Positions 36,754 to 46,900 of a stretch of 64,000 bases of DNA are shown here, piece by piece; position 1 is the stretch's first letter, and each line of letters begins with the position of its first letter. The position numbers and the translations under genes are program-made. This DNA is from WGA-3G sp963664215. Its GTDB lineage: Bacteria; Poribacteria; WGA-4E; WGA-3G. The DNA lies in assembly GCA_963664215.1 (NCBI GenBank), contig OY761015.1. The stretch is one strand, 5' to 3'. The notes beneath the pieces are model-generated. The model made no database searches and was not told the origin of the DNA. It saw nothing but the letters and a program-made list of their open reading frames with translations.

Positions 36754-39669
36754 ATGGAAAGAGAAAACGATGTTCAATTGATACAGAGAATTTTATCAGG
36801 AGATGATGGAGCGTTTAGCATCTTGGTCGAAAAGTACCAAAAAAGTGTTCATGCGCTTGTATGGCGGAAGATCGGCGATTTTCATTATGCGGAAGATATT
36901 ACGCAAGACACCTTCCTCCAAGTCTATAAAAAACTCCCGACGCTCAAAGATCCCTATCAATTTGCCGGATGGCTTTATGTCATCGCGAATCGGCGTTGCC
37001 TGAATTGGCTGCGAAAGCAAAAATCTGCGATCCAATCGCTGGAGGATACACGCGTGGATGAAGTCGAAAAACTCTCCTATACCCACTATTTGTCGGAGCA
37101 CCGCGAGGCAGTAGCCGAGGAACGCCGGCGTGAAACCGTAAAAAAACTTCTGGAAAAACTACCGGAGAGTGAACGGACCGTCATGACGCTTTTCTATCTC
37201 GGCGAAATGACAATGAAAGAGATTAGTAAGTTCTTGGGCGTCTCCGTAAAGACGATCAGTAGTCGGCTCAGTCGGGCACGCAAACGTTTACGAGAGAAAG
37301 AGGAAGCCTTGGTTCAAGAAGTTCTCGGCGGTGTGCAGATATCGGCGAATTTAACCCAGAACATCATGCAGCAAGTCGCCGACTTGAAACTGACCCCACC
37401 CTCGGCTACGAAACCGTTGCTCCCCTGGGCGGCTTTTGGGGCGGCTGTGGTTGTGATTCTATTTTTGATCGGATTCAGCAATCAACACCTCGCTCGTTTT
37501 CAGAGACCCTATAGTTTCGAGGCGGAATCTGAACCGACCATTGAGATCGTGGACGTGCCGATTGTCTTAGAGACCGACGCGAAACCGGCACTGCGCAATC
37601 AAATTGGACGTGCTTTTCCTGTTGCCGATAATACCCGCAGGAACGGCTTACAGGTTTCTGAAAGCGTTTCAACGTCCAATGCACCTGTGCACCCAGAGGA
37701 TACGCAGACGCACTGGATGCCCGATCCCGCATTGCGTGCGGCGATTCGCGAGGAACTCGGGCTGCCTGAAACGGTACCGTTGACGAAGGAGGATATACAA
37801 GAACTGGAGCGTCTCAACGCTGAGGGGAGAGGTATTGCTGATATAACGGGTTTAGAATTCGCCCAAAATTTAGTGGGTTTACATTTAGGAAATGAGGGGA
37901 ATTATGTTGTCGACTTAAGTCCTCTCGCTATGCTCACATCTCTGAGGAATCTCAATGTAGGCGGTAACCAAGTCGCAAATCTGAGACCGCTTGTGAACCT
38001 AACGAATCTAACCGGGTTAAGTCTCTGGAATAATCAGGTGACCGATGTATCTCCCCTGAAATCATTGACTTCTCTGACCTACCTGAATTTGGCTGACAAT
38101 CGTGTCGGCGATCTAAGTCCGCTTGCGAATCTGAGAAGTTTAGAAGTCTTAGACCTTTTTGACAACGAAGTTGAAAACGTTGTTCCGCTCGCAAATTTGG
38201 GAAACCTAAACGAGCTAATTCTCACGGAGAATCGTGTTGGAAACTTAGGGCCACTAACGGGACTGACGGAACTGCGGATATTGTTGCTCAAAGAGAATCC
38301 GATAAAAGATTTCACACCGCTGTCAGGATTGAATCTCACGGACCTGAAATACGATGCTGTATCGGAGCCGGCACGGCAAACACGGTCCTCCGAAGCATGG
38401 ATGCCCGACCCCGCGTTGCGTGCGGCGATTCGCGGTGAAGTCGGACTGCTACCGGATGTCCCCTTGACCAAGGAAAGGATGCTGAGATTGACCTATCTCA
38501 AGGCACATGACAAAGGCATCTCTGACATCACAGGATTGGAGTTCGCAACGAATCTGAGGGTGCTACATTTGCGTCAGAATCCGATAACAGATTTACGTCC
38601 ACTCTCGAATTTGACACAACTCGTGGAATTTCATTTCTGGCACGTTCCTGTCCGTCCGACAGATCTGGATCTGCGTCCATTGGCGACGCTCATTAACTTA
38701 GAGATGCTGTCCTTGGAGGGAAACTGGATTTCGGATATCCGTCCGCTGGCGGGGTTGAAGAGACTGCGCCGCTTGCATCTCTCCAATAATCAAATTGAGG
38801 ATGTGAGTCCACTTGCGGGGCTGACGGGACTGTGGGAACTGTTCCTTGAAAGGAATCCAATAAGGGATTTGACACCCCTCTCTGGATTGAATCTTACGGA
38901 CCTCAACATTTCTAACAATCCGATAAAGGTTTCGGATATAAGTCCACTGGCGGCGTTGAAGGAACTTCGAACCTTGGATCTTTTAAATAGTGGCATTTCC
39001 GACATTCGACCGCTATCCGGACTGACGGAACTACGGACATTGTTGCTCAAAGGGAATCCGGTAAAAGATTTCACACCGCTCACTGGATTGAACCTGACAA
39101 ACCTGAAATACGATGTTATCGGGCAGACACCAGAACAAACGGATCTCGCTGCGGCATGGATGCCCGATCCAGCATTACGGACCGCCGTTCGGGGTGAAAT
39201 CGGGTTGCTACCTGATGTCCCCTTGACAAAAGAGAGGATGCAAGCGGTCGGCGACATCAATGTTGCAGGTAAGGGAATTTCTGACATCACAGGTTTAGAG
39301 TTTGCGACGAATCTTGGGGAACTCGACCTTAGGGACAATCCGATAACGGACCTCCGTCCACTTGCTAACTTGACGACGCTTCAAGATTTATATCTCTCAG
39401 GTATCTTTCCAAACACACCAACCCTTGACCTGCGTCCGTTAGCGAATCTCATCAATTTAGAGGAACTCACTCTGGAGAATAGCAAGGTTTCGGATATAAG
39501 CCCATTGGCGAGGTTGAAAAAACTTCGGATCTTGAATCTGTCACATAACGACATTTCCGACCTGCGTCCCTTAAGGGGTTTGAGGGAACTGCGGGAATTA
39601 CGGATCCGGGGGAACCCGATAAAGGATTTGACACCCCTCTCTAAATTGAACCTTATACACCCGAAATAG
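36754..39669 (+). CDS. Membrane-anchored ECF sigma factor fused to three LRR modules, no hydrolase domain (copy 3)
   Basis: 971 aa from ATG 36754 (MERENDVQLIQRILSGDD), preferred over 36688 because it aligns with copies 1 and 2. Region 2 and region 4 are clear but more diverged (MKEISKFLGVSVKTISSRLS). The transmembrane helix is near 224-244. The exterior holds three successive modules, each starting with an MPDPALR cap (about residues 322, 546, 801) and followed by about 7, 8 and 5 LRRs. Modules 2 and 3 share GLLPDVPLTKERM and are an internal duplication. The hydrolase-like domain of copies 1 and 2 is absent; the protein ends in an LRR. It lies 111 bp before cytochrome copy 4. Confidence 0.87.
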   Translation: MERENDVQLIQRILSGDDGAFSILVEKYQKSVHALVWRKIGDFHYAEDITQDTFLQVYKKLPTLKDPYQFAGWLYVIANRRCLNWLRKQKSAIQSLEDTRVDEVEKLSYTHYLSEHREAVAEERRRETVKKLLEKLPESERTVMTLFYLGEMTMKEISKFLGVSVKTISSRLSRARKRLREKEEALVQEVLGGVQISANLTQNIMQQVADLKLTPPSATKPLLPWAAFGAAVVVILFLIGFSNQHLARFQRPYSFEAESEPTIEIVDVPIVLETDAKPALRNQIGRAFPVADNTRRNGLQVSESVSTSNAPVHPEDTQTHWMPDPALRAAIREELGLPETVPLTKEDIQELERLNAEGRGIADITGLEFAQNLVGLHLGNEGNYVVDLSPLAMLTSLRNLNVGGNQVANLRPLVNLTNLTGLSLWNNQVTDVSPLKSLTSLTYLNLADNRVGDLSPLANLRSLEVLDLFDNEVENVVPLANLGNLNELILTENRVGNLGPLTGLTELRILLLKENPIKDFTPLSGLNLTDLKYDAVSEPARQTRSSEAWMPDPALRAAIRGEVGLLPDVPLTKERMLRLTYLKAHDKGISDITGLEFATNLRVLHLRQNPITDLRPLSNLTQLVEFHFWHVPVRPTDLDLRPLATLINLEMLSLEGNWISDIRPLAGLKRLRRLHLSNNQIEDVSPLAGLTGLWELFLERNPIRDLTPLSGLNLTDLNISNNPIKVSDISPLAALKELRTLDLLNSGISDIRPLSGLTELRTLLLKGNPVKDFTPLTGLNLTNLKYDVIGQTPEQTDLAAAWMPDPALRTAVRGEIGLLPDVPLTKERMQAVGDINVAGKGISDITGLEFATNLGELDLRDNPITDLRPLANLTTLQDLYLSGIFPNTPTLDLRPLANLINLEELTLENSKVSDISPLARLKKLRILNLSHNDISDLRPLRGLRELRELRIRGNPIKDLTPLSKLNLIHPK

Positions 39670-39780
39670 GATGAGGTGCGCGGGAGGCACCACTCGGACC
39701 GACCGCCCTCAATTGCATTCAGGGCAGGGGTTGCTGTTGAATCGCGCTTCGCGAGAAATTCTTGATGAAAGGAATTGACT

Positions 39781-42700
39781 ATGAAACTGAAAAAAAAATA
39801 CATCTTTCCAATTGTCTTAGCACTGATTATTTTAGTCCCCAAAAGTACTGACGCCCAAGAGAATCTCGCCCAACAGACGTATGCGATTTTTGAACAAAAT
39901 TGCCTCAACTGCCATGGAGAACACGGGGCATTTACTGAAAATATCATCATTGAGCACACAGCACTCATCGAAACGGGGGCGGTTGTCCCAGGGAAGCCTA
40001 TTGAATCTGAACTCTATAAGCGGCTCCTCATAGACGATGAAACCAAACGAATGCCATTGGGTCAACCGAAACTTCCTCCCGCCGCAATTCTGACCATCGG
40101 CAACTGGATTCAAGCGGGTGCCCCCGATTGGCAGATGCCAGAACAAGATACCGACTTTATTACACCCACGGAAATGCTTGAAACGATTGAGAAACACGTC
40201 AACTCACTGGCACCCTTCGACCGCGCCTTCACACGCTATTTTACGATGACGCATCTCTATAACGCTGGTGAGAGTGCGGAAGCACTGCATGCCTATCAAC
40301 GGGCACTCTCGAAACTCGTGAACAGTCTCTCTTGGGGACGCGAGGTCATCAAACCACAACCCATCGATCTCCAAGAAACGATCTTCTATATCGATCTCCG
40401 AGACTACGAATGGGAGATTGGGGTCAACCGATGGACGCTGGTTGAACAGGTGTATCCGTATCGTATTGAGTTCGATGCACCGACACAGACAGGTCTACGT
40501 GAAAAACTAACGGGTCTTCGCGAACAGATGGAGTGTGAGGTGCCGTTCGTTCATGTGGATTGGTTTCTTGCGACCGCCTCACTGCCACCGCTTTACCACG
40601 ACATTCTGGATCTGCCAGAAACCGATCGGGAGTTAGAGACACGCCTTGAGGTGAATGTCGTCGAAAATATTCGCAACGCCGCGGGCAGACGCGTCTGGCG
40701 TGCGGGTTTCAATAATTCAGGTGTATCGAGTCACAACCGCGTCGTTGAACGCCATATCTCCCGGTATGGGGCGTATTGGAAGAGTTACGACTTCGCTGGG
40801 AGTGTAGAGTCGCAGAATATCTTTACACATCCGCTCTCTTTCACACACGACGGTGGCGAAAACATTTTCAACCTTCCTAACGGTTTGCAGGCATACTATC
40901 TCGCGGATGCCGGCGGCAATCGACTTGATGCGGCACCGATAAAGATTGTCCGAAACCCCGCTGCGAGCGATCCAACCGTCCGTAATGGTCTTTCCTGTAT
41001 CGGTTGTCACACGGAGGGGATGAAGGCGTTTGAGGATCAGGTGCGTGGTGTTGTTGAAGGGAATGCGAATCCACCCTTTAACAAAGATCGGGCGTTACGA
41101 CTCTATGTAGAGAAGGCAGAGATGGACGCGTTCTTAGAAGAGGATACCGCTCGTTACCGGCAGGCACTCGAAAAAACAGGTGATGTCTTCGGTGGCATTG
41201 AGCCTGTTCAACGATTCTACGAGGCGTTTCAAAGACCACTTGATGTGCCGCATGCGGCTGCCGCAGTGGGGTTAGAAACGGTGGACCTCCTCCAAAAGGT
41301 TCGCGAGAATGCGAGTCTGAAAAACTTGGGATTGGGAGTGCTAACAGGAGCGAGTGGTAGTGTAAAAAGGGATACGTGGACATCGAATTTCAGTGAAATC
41401 GTTACCGTGCTGAGTTTTCCTGACAGCAATATCGTTAAGCCGGTTGTTCCGAGGACGGAACGCATCCCTGGGGAGTCCGTTCACATCCCTGACGCAAACC
41501 TTCGCGCTGCAATCGCAGAAACACTCGGCAAAACACCTGGGACTGCGATTACAGCGGAGGACATGGCAACGTTGATGTACCTTGATACGCATGAAATGGA
41601 TATTCAGAGTTTAGAGGGACTTCAGTTTGCAACAAATCTGGAAGAACTCGGGCTTCACGACAGTCCGATATCCGATCTGTCCCCTCTATCCGGATTAGTG
41701 ACCCTGAAAGAGATAAGACTTTCCGGTAAATCCTTCTCAGATTTGTCACCTCTGGCAGGGTTAATCAACTTAGAGGGTGTAGGATTCTGGAAGACCTCCG
41801 TAGCAGATCTCTCGCCACTCTCAGGATTAACGAAACTCAGATGGTTAGAATTTGGGAACAGTCGCGTCTCTGATTTATCGCCATTGGCGGGACTCACAAG
41901 TTTGAAAAGATTGGAAATTTACGCTGGCAAGGATCTTGATCTCTTGCCATTAAAAGAATTAACGAATTTAGTAAAGTTAAAGGCTAACAGCAGTGGCGTA
42001 TTAGATGTCTCACCCCTATCGGGATTGATTAATTTGGAAAGCCTCGATTTAGAGGCGGGTCGTATATCGGACATCTCGCCTTTGGCATCTTTGAAAAACC
42101 TTAAAGAGTTAAAGCTACAGAGGAACAGGATATCGGACGTATCACCGCTTGCCGGTTTGCACAACTTGGAAAAGCTGCAACTTCATTGGAACAAGATATC
42201 CGACTTCTCACCTTTGGATGGGTTACGCGAGAATACAAAAATCTCTTGGTTCGGCAATCCAGGGTTCCCTCAGGGTGGTCCCAAGATAGAAGGACCTTGG
42301 TTATGGGTGTTGGTGCCGGGAACGGGCTTTTGGGATGGCGTGGATTTGCTTTCGCAAGCGAGTGACGGGGCTGTGACAGAGTTAGGGATCGCAACAAGGG
42401 GGGCGACAGAGGAAACTCCTGTCGGAGAAAACGTGTGGACATCACACAAAATTGCACCCGCGGGGGAAGATAATATCGGCACTATGCTAACTGCTATGGG
42501 TATGAAGGAAAATGATGATACAAAGAATGTTATTTATGGTTCCCTCACCTTATATTCGCCGCGTGAACAGCAAACACAACTGTTTGCAGGAAGCTATATT
42601 GTCCACAAGGTCTGGCTCAATGGAGAGTTCGTTCACGAGAACCTTAATTGGTGGGTGTGGGCGCGTGAGTATCAAGATTATGCGCCTGTCACGTTGAAAC

Positions 42701-43848
42701 GAGGAACAAATGTATTATTGGTTGCCGTCCACAACTCCGGTGGGGAATTTAATGGCTATTTTGGGTTTGAACCCGGCACAGAATATACGGTGGTATCCCC
42801 CGGGACTGGTTTCGCATTGTCGGCGGATACCACACGTGTTCGCGTCGGGGACACTTTTACCGTCCACGTCAACGCTGAAAAGGTTGCGGATTTAGCAGGA
42901 TGGCAGTTTGATCTCACATTTGATTCTGATGTGCTTGAAGCGGTTGAAGTCAACGAGGGGAGTTTTCTGAAAAGAGGCGGTGGAACGACTTTCTTTCAGA
43001 AAGGCGCAGTTGATAACGCCATAGGTAAAATCACGGGGGTCAGTTCGGCACTAATCTCCAAAAACGGGGTCACCGGTGCCGGTAACCTCTTATCAGTGGT
43101 GTTCTCTGCAAAGGCAGAAGGGAACAGCCAAATGGCATTGCGCAACTTCCAACTCGGTTCTAATACGGGTGATATTATTCCTGCTGGCATGCGTGATCTT
43201 ACCATCACAGTGGGATCCCAACCGCTTTGGGATGTGAATGCGGATGGACAGGTCAGTATTTTGGATCTGATTCTTGTGGCACAGCACATGGGAGCCGCTG
43301 CGTCTGCTAACGCTAAAGTTGACGTAAACCGCGACGGAGTCGTCAGCATCTTAGACTTAATTCTTGTTGCACAGCACATGGGTGAATCAACGGGTCCAGC
43401 GTCGCCTTCGATTCTTGCTATGGATAGTATAGCCGGGTTGGATCCTGCGCTGATACAGGCCTGGATAGAGCGTGCGCGAGTTGAAGATGACGGTTCTCTC
43501 GCCTTCCGAGAGGGTATCGCTTACCTTCAGAGTCTTTTAGCCTTGCTAATTCCAGAGGAGACGGCGTTGCTGCCTAACTATCCGAATCCATTCAATCCGG
43601 AGACGTGGATACCGTATCAGGTGTCAGAGCCTGCAGAAGTCACGTTGCGTATCTATTCTGTAAATGGGGTATTGGTTCGGACGTTGGCGTTGGGACAAAC
43701 GCCTGCGGGTATCTATCAGAGCCGGAGTCGTGCGGCGTATTGGGATGGCAGAAATGACGTAGGTGAGTCCGTAGCGAGTGGAATCTATTTCTACACGTTC
43801 ACAGCGGGTGATTTCACAGCAACCCGCAAAATGTTGATACGGAAGTAA
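39781..43848 (+). CDS. Giant exported diheme cytochrome c-LRR-cohesin-dockerin protein (copy 4)
   Basis: 1355 aa from ATG 39781 (AAAGGA upstream). The signal peptide differs from copies 1-3 (YIFPIVLALIILVPKSTDA). Heme 1 is C41xxCH and heme 2 is C406xxCH. Nine LRRs, lectin-like domain (VWLNGEFVHENLNW), cohesin-like domain (LAGWQFDLTFDSDVLEAVEV), dockerin with two nearly identical halves (DVNADGQVSILDLILVAQHM and DVNRDGVVSILDLILVAQHM), sorting tail. It pairs with copy 5, 79 bp downstream; the two form a subfamily and are not separated by a DUF1670 element. Confidence 0.88.
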   Translation: MKLKKKYIFPIVLALIILVPKSTDAQENLAQQTYAIFEQNCLNCHGEHGAFTENIIIEHTALIETGAVVPGKPIESELYKRLLIDDETKRMPLGQPKLPPAAILTIGNWIQAGAPDWQMPEQDTDFITPTEMLETIEKHVNSLAPFDRAFTRYFTMTHLYNAGESAEALHAYQRALSKLVNSLSWGREVIKPQPIDLQETIFYIDLRDYEWEIGVNRWTLVEQVYPYRIEFDAPTQTGLREKLTGLREQMECEVPFVHVDWFLATASLPPLYHDILDLPETDRELETRLEVNVVENIRNAAGRRVWRAGFNNSGVSSHNRVVERHISRYGAYWKSYDFAGSVESQNIFTHPLSFTHDGGENIFNLPNGLQAYYLADAGGNRLDAAPIKIVRNPAASDPTVRNGLSCIGCHTEGMKAFEDQVRGVVEGNANPPFNKDRALRLYVEKAEMDAFLEEDTARYRQALEKTGDVFGGIEPVQRFYEAFQRPLDVPHAAAAVGLETVDLLQKVRENASLKNLGLGVLTGASGSVKRDTWTSNFSEIVTVLSFPDSNIVKPVVPRTERIPGESVHIPDANLRAAIAETLGKTPGTAITAEDMATLMYLDTHEMDIQSLEGLQFATNLEELGLHDSPISDLSPLSGLVTLKEIRLSGKSFSDLSPLAGLINLEGVGFWKTSVADLSPLSGLTKLRWLEFGNSRVSDLSPLAGLTSLKRLEIYAGKDLDLLPLKELTNLVKLKANSSGVLDVSPLSGLINLESLDLEAGRISDISPLASLKNLKELKLQRNRISDVSPLAGLHNLEKLQLHWNKISDFSPLDGLRENTKISWFGNPGFPQGGPKIEGPWLWVLVPGTGFWDGVDLLSQASDGAVTELGIATRGATEETPVGENVWTSHKIAPAGEDNIGTMLTAMGMKENDDTKNVIYGSLTLYSPREQQTQLFAGSYIVHKVWLNGEFVHENLNWWVWAREYQDYAPVTLKRGTNVLLVAVHNSGGEFNGYFGFEPGTEYTVVSPGTGFALSADTTRVRVGDTFTVHVNAEKVADLAGWQFDLTFDSDVLEAVEVNEGSFLKRGGGTTFFQKGAVDNAIGKITGVSSALISKNGVTGAGNLLSVVFSAKAEGNSQMALRNFQLGSNTGDIIPAGMRDLTITVGSQPLWDVNADGQVSILDLILVAQHMGAAASANAKVDVNRDGVVSILDLILVAQHMGESTGPASPSILAMDSIAGLDPALIQAWIERARVEDDGSLAFREGIAYLQSLLALLIPEETALLPNYPNPFNPETWIPYQVSEPAEVTLRIYSVNGVLVRTLALGQTPAGIYQSRSRAAYWDGRNDVGESVASGIYFYTFTAGDFTATRKMLIRK

Positions 43849-43927
43849 AGTTCAGAGAGGTTTACACCCTCACCAAAGTACAACGGCGGATTCCGTTTTG
43901 GACGACATGATGTGAAGGAGAGGACAC

Positions 43928-46900
43928 GTGAACGATCAGAAAATTTTCATTGCCTTTATTTGCTTATTGATGCTTCTCTTGGGTTATCAAAACGTTGATG
44001 CCCAAGGAAATCTCGCGCAGCAAGCGTATGCGATTTTTGAACAAAGTTGTCTGAACTGCCATGGAGAACACGGGGCATTTACTGAAAATATCATCATTGA
44101 ACACGCGGCGCTCATCGAAACGGGGGCGGTTGTCCCGGGGAAGCCTATTGAATCCGAACTCTATAAGCGGCTCCTCATAGACGATGAAACCAAACGAATG
44201 CCACTGGGTCAACCGCGACTGCCTCCCGCCGCAATTCTGACCATCGGCAACTGGATTCAAGCGGGTGCACCGGATTGGACGGACACCTCCGAAGCGGATG
44301 GTCCCTTCATCACTCCGACGAAAATGCTTGAAACGATTGAGAAACACGTCAACGCATTGGCATCCTTCGACCGCGCCTTCGCCCGCTATTTTACGATGAC
44401 GCATCTCTATAACGCTGGTGAGAGTGCGGAGGCACTCCACGCCTATCGACGGGCACTCTCGAAACTCGTGAATAGTCTCTCTTGGGGGCGCGAGGTCATC
44501 AAACCGCAACCCATTGATCTCCAAGAAACAATCTTCTATATCGATCTCCGGGACTACGAATGGGAGATCGGAACTAACCGATGGACCCAGATTGAGCAGG
44601 TATATCCCTACAAGATTGGGTTTGAGGCTCCAACACAGACGCATCTGCGTGAAAAACTGCAAACTTTACGCCAAGAAATGAACTGTGAAGTGCCGTTTGT
44701 TCATGTGGATTGGTTTCTTGCGACTGCCTCCTTACCACCTCTCTACCACGACATTCTGGATCTGCCAAAAACCGACCGGGAGTTAGAGACACGCCTTGAG
44801 GTGAATGTCGTCGAAAATATTCGCAATGCCGCGGGCAGACGCGTCTGGCGTGCAGGGTTCAACGATTCCGGTGTTTCAAACCATAACCGTGTTGTCGAAC
44901 GGCACACCTCTCGGTATGGGGCGTACTGGAAAAGTTACGACTTTGCTGGCAGTGTGGGGACGCAGAATATCTTTACGCATCCGTTGTCTTTCACACATGA
45001 TGGCGGTGAGATTATCTTCAATTTACCCAATGGATTGCAGGCGTACTATTTGGTGGATGCTGGTGGCAACCGACTTGATGCGGCACCGATAAAAATTGTT
45101 TCAAATCCCGCTGCGAGTGATCCAACTGTCCGCAATGGACTCTCCTGCATCGGATGTCACACGGAGGGGATGAAGGTGTTTGAAGATGAGGTGCGGGGTG
45201 TTGTTGAACAGAATGCGAATCCCCCGTTCAATAAAGCGCGTGCGTTGCGGCTCTATACGGAGCAAGCGACGATGGAAACACTTGTAAATGAAGATACGGA
45301 TCGTTATAGACGGGCACTTGAAGCGGCAGGCGATGTCTTCGGGGGCATTGAACCGGTTCAGCGATTCCACGAGGCGTTCCAAGGTCCCATAGATGCGGCA
45401 CATGCCGCAGCAGCGGTAGGTTTGGAAACAGCGGACTTTCTGGGAAAAATTCGCGAGAATGCAAGTCTGAGAAACTTAGGTTTAGGGGTGTTGACGGGTA
45501 AGAGCGGCAGCGTGAAGAGGGATACGTGGACATCGAATTTCAGTGGAGTCGTTACGACGCTGGGTTCTCCTGACAGCAGGGCAATTAAGCCGATTGTTCC
45601 CCAGACGGAACGTATTCCAGGGGCTTCTGTTTATATTCCCGACGCGAACCTTCGCGAGGTAATTGAAGATGCACTTGACAAGACACCGGGTGATGTAATA
45701 ACAGCGGAAGACATGAAGACCTTGGTGGACCTTAGGGGAGTGGGGCGAGGGATTCGTGATTTGACAGGACTGGAAACCGCAACAGATCTGGAGGAGTTGT
45801 ATCTTCAGAACAACCCGATCTCCGACATATCACCGCTTGCGGGCTTAGTTAAACTCAAGGAAATAAATCTGAGGAATAGTTCTCTTTCCGATTTATCTCC
45901 GCTCTCGGAACTGATACTGCTGAAAGAGGTGCGGTTTTCGGGCGAGTCGATAGTCGATCTGTCGCCCCTCGCAGGTTTAACTAACTTAGAGGGTGTAGGG
46001 GCTTGGAGCACCTCCATATCAGATGCTTCGCCGCTCTCAGGATTAACAAAACTCAGGTGGTTAGAGTTACAAGGATCCCCAATATCAGATTTCTCACCAT
46101 TCTCAGGACTCACAAATTTGAGAAGATTGGAAATGTATGCCGCCAAGACATCTGATCTTTCACCTTTAAAAGGATTGACGAGTTTGAAAATTCTGTCAAT
46201 TGGTAACAGCCAAATATCAGACGTTTTCCCACTCGCAGGACTGATTAATTTGGAAGGACTCGGACTGTTCGCGAATCGGCATATATCAGACATCTCGCCG
46301 CTTGCCTCTTTGAAGAACCTCAAAGTGTTAGACCTAACTACCAACCAGATATCGGATGTATCACCGCTTGCAGGTTTGCGAAACTTGGAAGAGGTGCACC
46401 TTCAGCGGAACAACATAACAGATATCTCGCCTTTGGATGGGTTACATGAGAATATACAACTCGCTTGGTACAGCAACCCGGGTTTCCCTCAGGGCGGTCC
46501 GAAAATAAAGGGACCTTGGTTATGGATGTTTGTACCAGGCGTCGGTTTTCATGAGAAAATGGATTATCTTTCACATGCAAGTGAGGGTACTGTAACAGAA
46601 TCGGAGGTTGCTACCTATGGAGCAATAGAGGGAAGTCTAGTCGGAGAACACGTGTGGACTTCACACAAAATTGCCTCCGCCTCTGCGGATAGACCTGACA
46701 TCAACGTAACGCTCAGTGATATTGGTATATCGAAAGATCATAGAAGAGATGATGTCGTCTACGGTTCCCTGATCTTGAATTCACCGCGTGAACAGAAGAC
46801 AACGATGTTTGCTGGAAGTAATCATAACCACAAGGTCTGGCTCAATGGGGAGTTCGTTCACGAAAACCTGATTGGCTGGGCAGCAGATTATCAAGATTAC

